Shown one piece after another: positions 1-6,673 of a stretch of 18,921 bases of DNA. A program made the position numbers and the translations under genes. This DNA comes from Clostridia bacterium. GTDB lineage: Bacteria > Bacillota > Clostridia > TANB77 > CAG-508. The stretch covers positions 1 to 18,921 of the forward strand of contig CAADUZ010000034.1 in NCBI GenBank assembly GCA_900752335.1. The letters are read 5' to 3'. Within the stretch, counting starts at the first letter, position 1; every line of letters starts with the position of its first letter. The notes under the pieces were generated by a model that was not told where the DNA came from, made no database searches, and saw only the letters and a program-made list of their open reading frames with translations.

Positions 1-169
1 CGTCAGGTTTAATTTCTATGTTATTAAATAAATCGGAATTTGACTTATCTATAGCATAAAGTATGTCAAAATTAGAGGAATGCTCACACTTATCGTTTGA
101 TTTTTCTATGTATTCGCAAAAAGTCTTACCCATATTACCACTTGAGCCATTTAATAATATATGTATCAT
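1..169 (-). CDS. dapB: 4-hydroxy-tetrahydrodipicolinate reductase, N-terminal part
   Basis: The first 56 codons of a minus-strand gene that runs off the left edge. The protein begins MIHILLNGSSGNMGK. The GSSGNMG stretch (residues 8-14) is the glycine-rich dinucleotide-binding loop (GxxGxMG) of DapB, and an acidic residue follows the second strand (AID, about 39-41), as expected for NAD(P)H binding. DapB reduces hydroxy-tetrahydrodipicolinate, the product of DapA, in diaminopimelate and lysine synthesis. The ATG at 169 is preceded at a good distance by GAGGTG. dapA lies upstream on the same strand, with an HD-domain gene between them, which supports the call. Only the cofactor-binding start is visible, so the catalytic domain cannot be checked. 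Confidence 0.8.
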   Translation of the reverse strand, partial: MIHILLNGSSGNMGKTFCEYIEKSNDKCEHSSNFDILYAIDKSNSDLFNNIEIKPD

Positions 170-198
170 ATACACACCTCGAAAAATTAAAAATAAAA

Positions 199-227
199 GA
201 TATAACGATTAGTTATACCTTTTACAA
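199..227 (-). promoter_or_regulatory. Candidate dapB promoter with a spacer palindrome
   Basis: On the minus strand TTGTAA (227-222) is followed after 17 bp by TATATC (204-199). The spacer and the upstream edge of the -10 hold a perfect palindrome TATAAC-gatta-GTTATA (201-217), which could be an operator. The -10 is weak, so the promoter call is tentative. Confidence 0.35.
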
Positions 228-250
228 TATTTATATATAATTATATTATG

Positions 251-859
251 CTAAACAGCTCTAAAAAATACCATACTCAAGAAAATATATGCATATCTGT
301 AAATATTTTTTTGTTTTAATTTATGCTTTAAATAGTAATAAGATTCTAAACAAGCACTATATTTATCCATTACAGTTACTATATACGCTTCTCTATATTT
401 TGGAAATTTTATAGTAAGTGGCCACATGTGTTTTTCAATTACGTCTTTTTCTATATCGTTTAATTCGAATAATTTACTTGCATTTTCAAGTGCAACTTGT
501 GGATGAATAAAGGCATGAAGTCCAGAAATATCTACATTTCTATATTTTTTTCTCCAGTCATATAAAAATAGGTCATGAAGCATAGCTGCACGTGTTGCAG
601 ATACATAATCCAATTTTAATTTTTTACAAGTAATATATGTAAAATATGCAACTTGCATACAATGTTTATAGCAAGAAGTGTTGCAATGCTGCCTATAATT
701 TTTCATTTCTTTTACTGTGTCATTTGATATGATATCTTTTATAATGTCAAAAAATTCTATTAAATGTTCTTTTTTGCTTGTATAGTAAGTATTTTCAGGT
801 GAATATGTATCTATATTATGACCTATGTCTGTATAAATATCTTCAAATTTATTTTTCAT
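251..859 (-). CDS. HD-domain protein, probable metal-dependent phosphohydrolase
   Basis: A 202-residue protein with an HD-superfamily pattern: H66 in HCMQVAYFTY, the H95-D96 doublet in AAMLHDLFLYDW, further histidines at 115, 119 and 144, and a distal Asp165 in TVMDKYSA. HD proteins bind divalent metal and usually hydrolyse phosphomonoesters or phosphodiesters of nucleotides. The substrate cannot be read from the sequence. There is no signal peptide. The C-terminal 20 residues are hydrophobic and aromatic. The ATG at 859 follows GGAG. The gene sits between dapA and dapB on the same strand, 99 bp after dapA and 81 bp before dapB. A promoter directly upstream means it need not depend on dapA transcription. 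There is no evident biochemical link to lysine synthesis. Confidence 0.75.
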   Translation of the reverse strand: MKNKFEDIYTDIGHNIDTYSPENTYYTSKKEHLIEFFDIIKDIISNDTVKEMKNYRQHCNTSCYKHCMQVAYFTYITCKKLKLDYVSATRAAMLHDLFLYDWRKKYRNVDISGLHAFIHPQVALENASKLFELNDIEKDVIEKHMWPLTIKFPKYREAYIVTVMDKYSACLESYYYLKHKLKQKNIYRYAYIFLSMVFFRAV

Positions 860-892
860 TAATTTACTACTCCTATGTATTAGATAATATAT

Positions 893-921
893 ATTATATC
901 ACTTTTTATTAATTATGTGAA
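893..921 (-). promoter_or_regulatory. Promoter of the HD-domain gene
   Basis: Minus-strand TTCACA (921-916), 17 bp spacer, TATAAT (898-893), with the extended -10 dinucleotide TG one base upstream of the hexamer. The predicted start near 886 leaves a leader of about 27 nt before the ATG at 859. Confidence 0.6.
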
Positions 922-958
922 CAAATTAATGAAATTTTAAGAAACTTGGTAAATATTG

Positions 959-1837
959 CTAAATCCAGTTTTTCATAATTAAATCAATTTTTTCTTTATT
1001 TTTGTCAGATAATTCTACTAATGGAAGACGAGGGAGTCCTGCTTTAAATCCAATTTTATTTACAGCATATTTAATTGGAATAGGGTTTACTTCACTAAAT
1101 AATGCATTAATTAGTGGAATTGCATAAACTTGTGAAGCAGTAGCTTTTTGCCAGTTCCCAGTTAGGTAATCCATTACTAAATCATGTACATATTTTGGAT
1201 AAATATTTGAAAGTACAGATATAACTCCTAAACCTCCAAGCGATAGTATAGGCACGATTTGGTCGTCATTTCCAGAGTAAATTGCAAGATTATCTTGGCA
1301 TAAGTTTGCAATTTTTGCAACTTGAGAGATATTTCCGCTTGCTTCTTTTATACCAACAATGTTAGGTATTTTTGATAATTCTAAACATGTTTCAGGCTCA
1401 ATGTTAAGGCCTGTTCTACTAGGCACATTGTACAAGATAATTGGAAGAGATACACTTTTTGCAATTTCAGTAAAATGAGCGATTAATCCATTTTGAGTTG
1501 TTTTGTTATAATATGGGGTAACTAATAAAAGCCCATCTGCACCAACGCTTTCAGCATATTTAGAAAGACTAATACCCTCTTTTGTGTTATTGCCGCCAGT
1601 ACCAGCAATAATAGGGACTCTACCATTTGCAATTTTTATGCTAAACTCAATAACTGATTTCTTTTCTTCTAAACTCATTGTAGAAGATTCACCAGTAGTA
1701 CCGCAAATGATTAAACTATCAATACCTTCTAAAATCTGAAACTCAATTAGTTTACGTAGTTCTTCAAAATCAACACCATCATTAGTAAAAGGCGTAATTA
1801 AAGCAGTACTGCAACCTTTAAACAAAACTTTTTTCAT
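959..1837 (-). CDS. dapA: 4-hydroxy-tetrahydrodipicolinate synthase
   Basis: A 292-residue class I aldolase of normal DapA length. It condenses pyruvate with aspartate-semialdehyde, the first committed step of diaminopimelate and lysine synthesis. The signatures are all present: GTTGES (46-51, substrate-binding threonines), TPYYNK (107-112, with the catalytic tyrosine region), YNVPSRTG (136-143, second catalytic tyrosine and the carboxylate-binding arginine) and GIKEASG (162-168), whose Lys164 forms the Schiff base with pyruvate. The ATG at 1837 is preceded by AAAGGATGG. It lies upstream of the HD gene and dapB on the same strand, while asd, which supplies its substrate, is about 3.3 kb away, also on the minus strand. 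I saw no lysine riboswitch in the 219 bp upstream. Confidence 0.95.
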   Translation of the reverse strand: MKKVLFKGCSTALITPFTNDGVDFEELRKLIEFQILEGIDSLIICGTTGESSTMSLEEKKSVIEFSIKIANGRVPIIAGTGGNNTKEGISLSKYAESVGADGLLLVTPYYNKTTQNGLIAHFTEIAKSVSLPIILYNVPSRTGLNIEPETCLELSKIPNIVGIKEASGNISQVAKIANLCQDNLAIYSGNDDQIVPILSLGGLGVISVLSNIYPKYVHDLVMDYLTGNWQKATASQVYAIPLINALFSEVNPIPIKYAVNKIGFKAGLPRLPLVELSDKNKEKIDLIMKNWI

Positions 1838-1858
1838 AATACCATCCTTTCAAAATAC

Positions 1859-1887
1859 ATTATTAATATATATTGAGTGTCTTTCAA
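1859..1887 (-). promoter_or_regulatory. Weak candidate dapA promoter
   Basis: Minus-strand TTGAAA (1887-1882), 17 bp, AATAAT (1864-1859), about 20 nt upstream of the dapA ATG. The -10 lacks the first conserved T, so this is only a candidate. Confidence 0.3.
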
Positions 1888-1983
1888 AAAAAGAATATGA
1901 AGAGTAAAAAATATAAGGAGATAGTAAGGAATTTAGGTAAATATATAGAAAAAATAGCTAATTACCTGTAAAACAAAAGAAGA

Positions 1984-2012
1984 TTGACATAATGTTTAAA
2001 AGATTATATAAT
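1984..2012 (+). promoter_or_regulatory. Full-consensus promoter of the 139-aa orphan gene
   Basis: TTGACA (1984-1989), exactly 17 bp, TATAAT (2007-2012): a perfect match to the housekeeping sigma factor consensus. The predicted start near 2019 gives a leader of about 38 nt containing AAAGGAGG (2042-2049). Confidence 0.8.
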
Positions 2013-2056
2013 ATTATTGTTGCCCGTTTTACACATACCACAAAGGAGGCTATAAT

Positions 2057-2476
2057 ATGGCAACTTTAAAAGAAACCCTTGACGCAAAAAGGAATGAGGC
2101 AGAAAAGGCAGAAAATTTGGAGGTGGCAAAACAAATTTGGCAAACTGTATCTATGAAGCTTCAAAGCTTTCTGGATGCAGAGTATGCACGGTTAGAATAC
2201 ATTGGTCTATCGATTTGCATAAAAGACCATGATTTGGTTTTAACAGTAAATGTTAAAGACGGTCTAACACAAAACATTACGAGGCAGGATAACCTAACAC
2301 AGGTTATACGCTTTTCCAAAGAAAAGCTGGAAGAACTTGATATTATCATGTATATTGCAATGCGTATTGCAGAAAAGGAAGGCATTGAAACATGGCATGA
2401 TAATGGAGAGTATGCCGAAACTTACGACGCGAGAAGTTGGGGATTTATGTGGTATAACGACAATATTGAACTATAA
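2057..2476 (+). CDS. Hypothetical protein, 139 aa
   Basis: I do not recognise this protein. It begins with a strongly charged helical stretch (residues 1-35, rich in Lys, Glu and Ala), followed by a mixed alpha/beta-looking middle (LSICIKDHDLVLTVNVKDG, about 51-69) and a tail rich in aromatic residues (DARSWGFMWYNDNIEL, 124-139). It has no signal peptide, no membrane segment and no obvious catalytic motif, and looks like a small cytosolic or binding protein. The ATG at 2057 lies 7 nt after AAAGGAGG. The gene stands alone, with a perfect consensus promoter in front and a hairpin terminator behind, divergent from dapA. Its codon and base use looks less AT-biased than that of dapA or sufC, which hints at a separate origin. 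Confidence 0.75.
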   Translation: MATLKETLDAKRNEAEKAENLEVAKQIWQTVSMKLQSFLDAEYARLEYIGLSICIKDHDLVLTVNVKDGLTQNITRQDNLTQVIRFSKEKLEELDIIMYIAMRIAEKEGIETWHDNGEYAETYDARSWGFMWYNDNIEL

Positions 2477-2494
2477 TTGGTTCAATAAATGTAT

Positions 2495-2524
2495 GCCTTG
2501 GTGCTAAAAGCCAAGGCTACTTTT
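2495..2524 (+). terminator. Probable intrinsic terminator of the 139-aa orphan
   Basis: Stem GCCTTGG (2495-2501) with CCAAGGC (2511-2517), a 9-nt loop, then TACTTTT. The stem is perfect but the T-tract is short. Confidence 0.6.
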
Positions 2525-2535
2525 GGATATATGTA

Positions 2536-2564
2536 TTGTAAAATTGATGAAAAAATGGTAAAAT
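2536..2564 (+). promoter_or_regulatory. Candidate sufCB promoter
   Basis: TTGTAA (2536-2541), 17 bp, TAAAAT (2559-2564), with an extended TG at 2556-2557. It would give a leader of about 80 nt before sufC. No clear regulator site is visible. Confidence 0.5.
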
Positions 2565-2654
2565 ATTTATGGCGAAAAGCTAATATAAACAATCCGAAAA
2601 TTTAAAAACCTCTGGAAGGTACAAAAAATATATATAATAAAAATAGGAGGTAAA

Positions 2655-3389
2655 ATGTTAGAATTAAAAGATATATGTTTTTCAAGAGATAATAAAAATA
2701 TCTTAAAAAATGTAAATTTAAAAATAAATAATGATAAAATGGTGGTAATTACAGGGCCAAACGGTTCTGGAAAATCAACACTTGCCAAAATTATTATGGG
2801 AATTGAAAAGCCAGATTCCGGAACAATAATTTTTGATGGAAAAGATATAACAAATATTTCAATAACAGAAAGAGCAAAAATGGGAATAGGATTTGCATTT
2901 CAACAGCCAGTAAGATTTAAGGGCTTAACTGTAAAAGATTTAATAGAAATATCAGCAGGAAATCATATAAAAGTGTGTGATGCTTGTGACGTTTTAGCAG
3001 ACGTAGGGCTATGTGCACAAGAATACTTAAACAGAGAAGTAAATGCAGGGCTTTCTGGAGGAGAATTGAAGAGAATAGAAATAGCGATGCTCGCAGCAAA
3101 GAAATCAAAACTAACAATATTCGACGAACCAGAAGCAGGAATTGACTTATGGAGCTTTAATAATTTAATATCAGTATTTGAAAAAATGCATGAAGATATA
3201 AAAGGCTCAATAGTAATTATTTCGCATCAAGAAAGAATACTAAATATTGCAGACGAAATAGTTTTAATAAAAAACGGAAAAGTAGAAAAACATGGGGAAA
3301 GAGAAGAAATGTTACCACAAATATTTAATAAGGTAAAGCCATGCCATAAACTAGAAAAAAATGAAAAATGCAGCGAAGGGAGGGCCTAA
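2655..3389 (+). CDS. sufC: SufC-type ABC ATPase of a minimal SUF iron-sulfur system
   Basis: A 244-residue soluble ABC ATPase. Visible motifs are Walker A GPNGSGKST (34-42), a Q-loop FQQPVRF (82-88), the signature LSGGE (133-137), Walker B TIFDEPEAGID (154-164, catalytic Glu158) and an H-loop ISHQ (189-192). The DEPEAGID wording and the length fit SufC, which powers assembly of Fe-S clusters on the SufB scaffold and is not a transporter ATPase. The next gene, 3 nt after the stop, encodes a SufB/SufD-family scaffold. No sufD, sufS, sufU or sufE is next to the pair, so this resembles the two-gene SUF-like minimal arrangement (SmsC-SmsB) known in many anaerobes. The ATG at 2655 follows AGGAGG. 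Confidence 0.88.
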   Translation: MLELKDICFSRDNKNILKNVNLKINNDKMVVITGPNGSGKSTLAKIIMGIEKPDSGTIIFDGKDITNISITERAKMGIGFAFQQPVRFKGLTVKDLIEISAGNHIKVCDACDVLADVGLCAQEYLNREVNAGLSGGELKRIEIAMLAAKKSKLTIFDEPEAGIDLWSFNNLISVFEKMHEDIKGSIVIISHQERILNIADEIVLIKNGKVEKHGEREEMLPQIFNKVKPCHKLEKNEKCSEGRA

Positions 3390-3392
3390 AGA

Positions 3393-4310
3393 ATGGACAA
3401 GATAGAAAAAAACTTATTAAAAGAAATTGCAAATATAGAAAAAACACCAATGGGAGCATATAACATTAGAGAAAATGGAAAATTAGCAGCAAGGAACACA
3501 ACTGCAAACATTGATATCGTAACAAAAAAAGACAAGCCGGGGATAGACATAATAATAAAACCAAACACTAAAAATGAAAGTGTGCACATACCAGTAATAC
3601 TATCACAAGGAGGACTAAATGATTTAGTTTACAATGATTTTTATATAGGAGAAAATGCAGACGTTGTAATAGTTGCAGGGTGTGGAATACACAATAACAC
3701 ATGTGATACTGCACAGCATGATGGAATACATACATTTCATTTGGAAAAAGGTGCAAAAATAAAATATATAGAAAAGCATTATGGCGAAGGAGAAGGTACA
3801 GGAGAAAGAATACTAAATCCAAAAACAGTAATAAATTTAGACGAAAATGCTTCAATGGAAATGGAATCTGTACAAATAAAAGGTGTTACTTCTACAATTA
3901 GAGAAACATATGCAAACATGGCAAAGGGAAGCAATTTAGTAATTTCAGAAAGAATAATGACAACAGGAAAACAAACAGCCAAAACAATATTCGACGTAAA
4001 CCTAAATGGAGAAGACTCAAGCGTACATGTAGCATCAAGATCAGTAGCAGAAGACGAATCAGTCCAAGAATTTATATCAAATGTAAAAGGAAATGCAAAA
4101 TGCTTTGGACATGTAGAATGTGATGCAATAATAATGGGGAAAGGAAGAGTAATATCGGACCCAAAAATAGAAGCAAACAATGTAGACGCAAGCCTAATAC
4201 ATGAAGCAGCAATAGGAAAAATTGCAGGCGAGCAACTAACAAAACTTATGACACTTGGACTAACAGAAAAAGAAGCAGAAGAACAAATAATAAACGGATT
4301 TTTAAAATAA
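3393..4310 (+). CDS. sufB: SufB/SufD-family Fe-S scaffold (SmsB-like)
   Basis: A 305-residue protein, much shorter than classical SufB (around 465 residues), with the SufB/SufD core: a repetitive beta-helix-like middle and the C-terminal signature HVECDAIIMG (240-249) and LIHEAAIGKI (268-277). Cys243 and Glu271 sit where SufB keeps its cluster-related Cys and Glu, and His270 is adjacent. Other cysteines are 97, 104 and 237. It probably forms the scaffold complex with the upstream ATPase for building and delivering Fe-S clusters. Its ribosome binding site GGGAGGG lies inside the end of sufC, indicating tight co-translation. The size and pairing match the SmsB type, so 'sufB' is used in the broad sense. 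No cysteine desulfurase is encoded nearby. Confidence 0.85.
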   Translation: MDKIEKNLLKEIANIEKTPMGAYNIRENGKLAARNTTANIDIVTKKDKPGIDIIIKPNTKNESVHIPVILSQGGLNDLVYNDFYIGENADVVIVAGCGIHNNTCDTAQHDGIHTFHLEKGAKIKYIEKHYGEGEGTGERILNPKTVINLDENASMEMESVQIKGVTSTIRETYANMAKGSNLVISERIMTTGKQTAKTIFDVNLNGEDSSVHVASRSVAEDESVQEFISNVKGNAKCFGHVECDAIIMGKGRVISDPKIEANNVDASLIHEAAIGKIAGEQLTKLMTLGLTEKEAEEQIINGFLK

Positions 4311-4316
4311 ACTGAA

Positions 4317-4396
4317 ACAAGGGGACACACAATTTGTTCCAAATTTGAAACAGAGGGACAGACATAGCAAATTTAAATTTGCTTGTGTCTGTCCTT
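4317..4396. repeat. REP/RAYT-like palindromic element, short copy
   Basis: Just after sufB lies a 24-nt unit (4317-4340, ACAAGGGGACACACAATTTG and onward to TTCC) that recurs in both arms of the element at 15868-16001. It is followed by a near-perfect long hairpin whose left arm starts AGGGACAGACA (4354) and whose right arm ends TGTCTGTCCTT (4396), with GCAAATTT/AAATTTGC at the tip. The right-hand outer arm seen in the other copy is missing. GGGACAGACA/TGTCTGTCCC inverted repeats resemble the REP-like sequences mobilised by RAYT (TnpA-REP) transposases. No transposase is present here. The hairpin may also stop transcription from sufB. Confidence 0.65.
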
Positions 4397-4443
4397 TTGA
4401 GTTGCAATGTAGTAATTTGAAGAAAAATGTCGAAATGTTTTAG

Positions 4444-4472
4444 TTGACTTTATATATGAGGGGTGGTATATT
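4444..4472 (+). promoter_or_regulatory. Orphan promoter upstream of the DUF4160 gene
   Basis: TTGACT (4444-4449), 17 bp, TATATT (4467-4472), with an extended TG at 4464-4465. The predicted start near 4479 is about 120 nt before the next start codon. It could drive the DUF4160-DUF2442 pair with a long leader or a short untranslated RNA. The rest of 4397-4560 is AT-rich and shows nothing else I can name. Confidence 0.5.
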
Positions 4473-4560
4473 ATAAATCATAGTTTCTAGGTCTTTTTAA
4501 TTATTTATTCAATAAATTGAAATTCAAATAAAATTAAATCTTTTTTAATTTCCAAATTAA

Positions 4561-4589
4561 TTGTAAAAGATATATTTAAATGATATAAT
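4561..4589 (+). promoter_or_regulatory. Second promoter abutting the DUF4160 ribosome binding site
   Basis: TTGTAA (4561-4566), 17 bp, TATAAT (4584-4589). The -10 directly abuts the ribosome binding site GGAGGTGAT (4590-4598), so a transcript starting near 4596 would lose most of that site and begin only a few nt before the TTG start codon. Confidence 0.5.
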
Positions 4590-4601
4590 GGAGGTGATAG
4601 T

Positions 4602-4868
4602 TTGCCACTAATATCACAATTTTATGGTATATTAATATATATTTATAAAGAATTAGGAGGTCACCATCATGAACCACATTTTCATGTGAAATATAATGAA
4701 TATGAAATGTCTGTTTCTTTATCTGGTAAGGTTCTGGATGGATATATTCCAAAGAAGCAAAAGAAATTGTTAGATGCATGGTTAGCGATACATGAAGACG
4801 AGCTAAAAGCAGCTTGGTATATGTATAATAATGATAATGAAGTTATAAAAATTAAAGGATTGGAGTGA
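4602..4868 (+). CDS. DUF4160-family protein
   Basis: An 88-residue protein starting at TTG, chosen because GGAGGTGAT (4590-4598) lies directly upstream and the resulting start MPLISQFYGI matches the usual DUF4160 beginning. The family hallmark is the histidine-rich GGHHHEPHFHVKYNEYE (19-35), followed by the conserved tail KKLLDAWLAIHEDELKAAW (54-72). The clustered His and Glu residues suggest metal binding, but no activity has been settled for the family to my knowledge. The next gene, 4 nt after the stop, encodes a DUF2442 protein. These two families are often found side by side, and the small, tightly coupled pair has the form of a toxin-antitoxin module. That role is an inference. It could equally be an accessory pair of unknown purpose. 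Confidence 0.8.
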   Translation: MPLISQFYGILIYIYKELGGHHHEPHFHVKYNEYEMSVSLSGKVLDGYIPKKQKKLLDAWLAIHEDELKAAWYMYNNDNEVIKIKGLE

Positions 4869-4872
4869 TTTT

Positions 4873-5121
4873 ATGAGACCTAGAGCTATTGAAGTAAAAC
4901 CTTTAGAGGGCTATAGATTATTAATAAAATTTAATAATAATGAAGTAAAAGTATTTGACGTTAAACCATATTTGAAATATAAGCAATATAGTGAATTAAA
5001 GAAAATAGAAATATTTAATACAGTTAAAATAGCAGGATTGTCAATAGAGTGGTCAAATGGTGTAGATATTTGCCCAGATGAGCTATATAATAGTAGCGTT
5101 ACTGTGAATTTAGAAAAATAA
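4873..5121 (+). CDS. DUF2442-family protein
   Basis: An 82-residue protein with the DUF2442 pattern: PLEGYRLLIKFNNNEVKVFDVKPYL in pieces over residues 10-34, a middle helix, then IEWSNGVDICPDELY (58-72), matching the family's W-x-N-G-x-D-x-x-P-x-x-LY motif. It is small, soluble and has no catalytic motif. The ribosome binding site GGAGTGA overlaps the stop codon of the DUF4160 gene, so the two are translated as a unit. If the pair is a toxin-antitoxin system, which protein is the toxin cannot be told from the sequence. Convergent with asd, which ends 48 bp away. Confidence 0.8.
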   Translation: MRPRAIEVKPLEGYRLLIKFNNNEVKVFDVKPYLKYKQYSELKKIEIFNTVKIAGLSIEWSNGVDICPDELYNSSVTVNLEK

Positions 5122-5148
5122 AGAAGAACTTTAAAATAAGTCCTTCTT
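5114..5148 (-). terminator. Terminator between convergent DUF2442 and asd
   Basis: Inverted repeat AAGAAGAACTT (5121-5131) and AAGTCCTTCTT (5138-5148) with a 6-nt loop. On the minus strand the one mismatch becomes a G-U pair and TATTTTT follows, so it ends asd best. On the plus strand a T-run at 5155-5159 lets it also serve the DUF2442 gene weakly. Confidence 0.65.
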
Positions 5149-5169
5149 CCATTCTTTTTGTTTAAAACT

Positions 5170-6211
5170 TTATAACATTTTTTCAACAATTTGAACTGCA
5201 TTGCTAGCAGCACCTTTACGTATATTATCAGCCACAACCCAAATATTTATTCCATTTTCTACGCTATAATCCCTACGTATTCTTCCTACAAAAACTTCGT
5301 CGTGTCCAGAAGCGTTAATTGCAAGAGGATATAAACATTTTTCTATATTATCTTGCACAATAACCCCAGGTGCATTAGATAAAGTTTCTATTAGCTCATT
5401 CATGTCAAAGCTATTTTCAAATTCTATGTTTATAGATTCGCTATGTGAGTTAAATACCGGAACTCTAACTGTTGTAGCAGTAATTTTTAAATCTGGTTTT
5501 TTTAATATTTTTCTTGTTTCATTAATCATTTTTTCTTCTTCTTTTGTATATCCATTTTCTAAAAATACGTCTATTTGTGGTAAGCAATTAGAAAAAATAG
5601 GATAATTAAACTTATGTAATTCATAATCTATATTACTGTTAGGGTTAAGTGTACTATCTATATCTTCAGAATTCTGAACGTAATCTTTAGTACCATTTTC
5701 CAAATCCAATACACCATTTCTTCCAGCACCAGACACAGCTTGGTAAGTTGAATATACTATTCTTTTAATTTTGTATTTATCATCTAATGGTTTTAAGGCA
5801 ACAACAGCTTGAATAGTTGAACAATTAGGGTTTGCAATTATTCCATGGTTATTTCTAATTTCTTCTGGATTAACTTCCGGAACGACCAATGGAACGTCTT
5901 TATCCATCCTAAATGCACTGCTGTTATCAACTACGATGCAACCTTTTTCAGCAGCAATAGGTGCATATTTTTTAGAAGTAGAGCCGACCTGCAGAAAAAA
6001 TTGCGTAATCAAAGCCGGAATCAAACGATAAATCATTAAGTTCTTGAACTATGTACTCCTTTCCCATAAATTTTAAGCTTTTTCCAGCAGAATTGCTAGA
6101 AGCAAAAAGTACATACTCGTCTATAGGTAGATTTTTTTCCTCCAATACTTTTAAAACAGTTCTACCTACTAAACCAGTAGCGCCAACAATGGCAAGTCTA
6201 ATTTTTTTCAT
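5170..6211 (-). pseudogene. asd: Aspartate-semialdehyde dehydrogenase, frameshifted in this sequence
   Basis: ASADH makes aspartate-semialdehyde from aspartyl phosphate, feeding DapA. The 5' part reads MKKIRLAIVGATGLVG (NADP-binding GATGLVG at 10-16) up to DYAIFSAG, then goes out of frame and stops at 5972. The 3' part resumes one base later as GSTSKKYAPIAAEKG and runs to the end, with the catalytic Cys in ANPNCST (about residue 130 of the joined protein), SGAGRNG and SGHDEVFVGRIRRD. Joining SAG directly to GSTSKK restores a full-length family match of about 346 residues, so one extra base lies near 5986 (GGT-c-GGC on the minus strand). I chose ATG 6211 because AAAGG (6228-6224) abuts the earlier ATG at 6223. 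No other damage is seen, so a sequencing error or a recent mutation are both possible. Confidence 0.85.
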
Positions 6212-6406
6212 GATATCCATCATCCTTTACTTTTTTATTACAATATATTAAAAAAGTAATAAAAGTGTTCGAAACAAAATTTAATTAAATCTCGTTTACT
6301 TAAGCAATAGATATATCATAAAAAATAAAAATATGCAATTTAAAATAAGGAAAAATTAAAGAATAAAAAGGACATAAAAAATCTAAAGATATAAAAATGC
6401 GGTAGA

Positions 6407-6673
6407 TTATGAAGCTTGAAATTTACGCGTAATTGGTCCAAGTAATTCAGAAACGTCTATGTCAAGCACAACAGATAAAGCAGAGATTTCATAATCTCTT
6501 ACTGTTCTTTGATTATTTTCTATTCTATGCAAACTTGTAACAGGAATGTTTATACCAAGCAACAATAATTTAGAAGAAAGTGCTTCAAGAGAAAGTCTTT
6601 TTTCCTTGCGTTTTTCTCTTAAAATAGGTCCTATAACATTTAGATTGTCTTCATATTTACCACAATTTTTCAT
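6407..6673 (-). CDS. Small Xre-family helix-turn-helix regulator
   Basis: An 88-residue protein consisting almost entirely of one HTH_3 domain (about residues 13-77): GPILREKRKEKRLSLEALSSKL forms helices 1-2 in pieces, then IPVTSLHRIENNQR (43-56), the recognition helix and the typical R-I-E-N-x-x-R pattern, and the last helices ALSVVLDIDVSELLG (65-79). It has no separate ligand-binding domain, so it probably acts as a dimeric DNA binder. The ATG at 6673 follows GGGGAG. It sits upstream of asd on the same strand with a 195-bp gap that holds no feature I can name, and divergent from rsmE. Targets are unknown. A weak promoter candidate (TTGTAT, 16 bp, TAATAT) lies at 6732-6705. Confidence 0.8.
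   Translation of the reverse strand: MKNCGKYEDNLNVIGPILREKRKEKRLSLEALSSKLLLLGINIPVTSLHRIENNQRTVRDYEISALSVVLDIDVSELLGPITRKFQAS

Noticed and set aside
1838..2056. Lysine riboswitch upstream of dapA
   Set aside because: I saw no conserved lysine riboswitch core or multi-helix layout in these 219 bp.
3779..4342. 187-codon minus-strand open frame opposite sufB
   Set aside because: sufB is clearly coding on the plus strand; the antisense frame begins inside the repeat element and has no recognisable domain.
5970..6000. Programmed frameshift in asd
   Set aside because: The site GGT-CGG has no slippery run and no stop codon at the shift point, and re-pairing of the tRNA in the +1 frame would be poor. 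An error or mutation explains it better.
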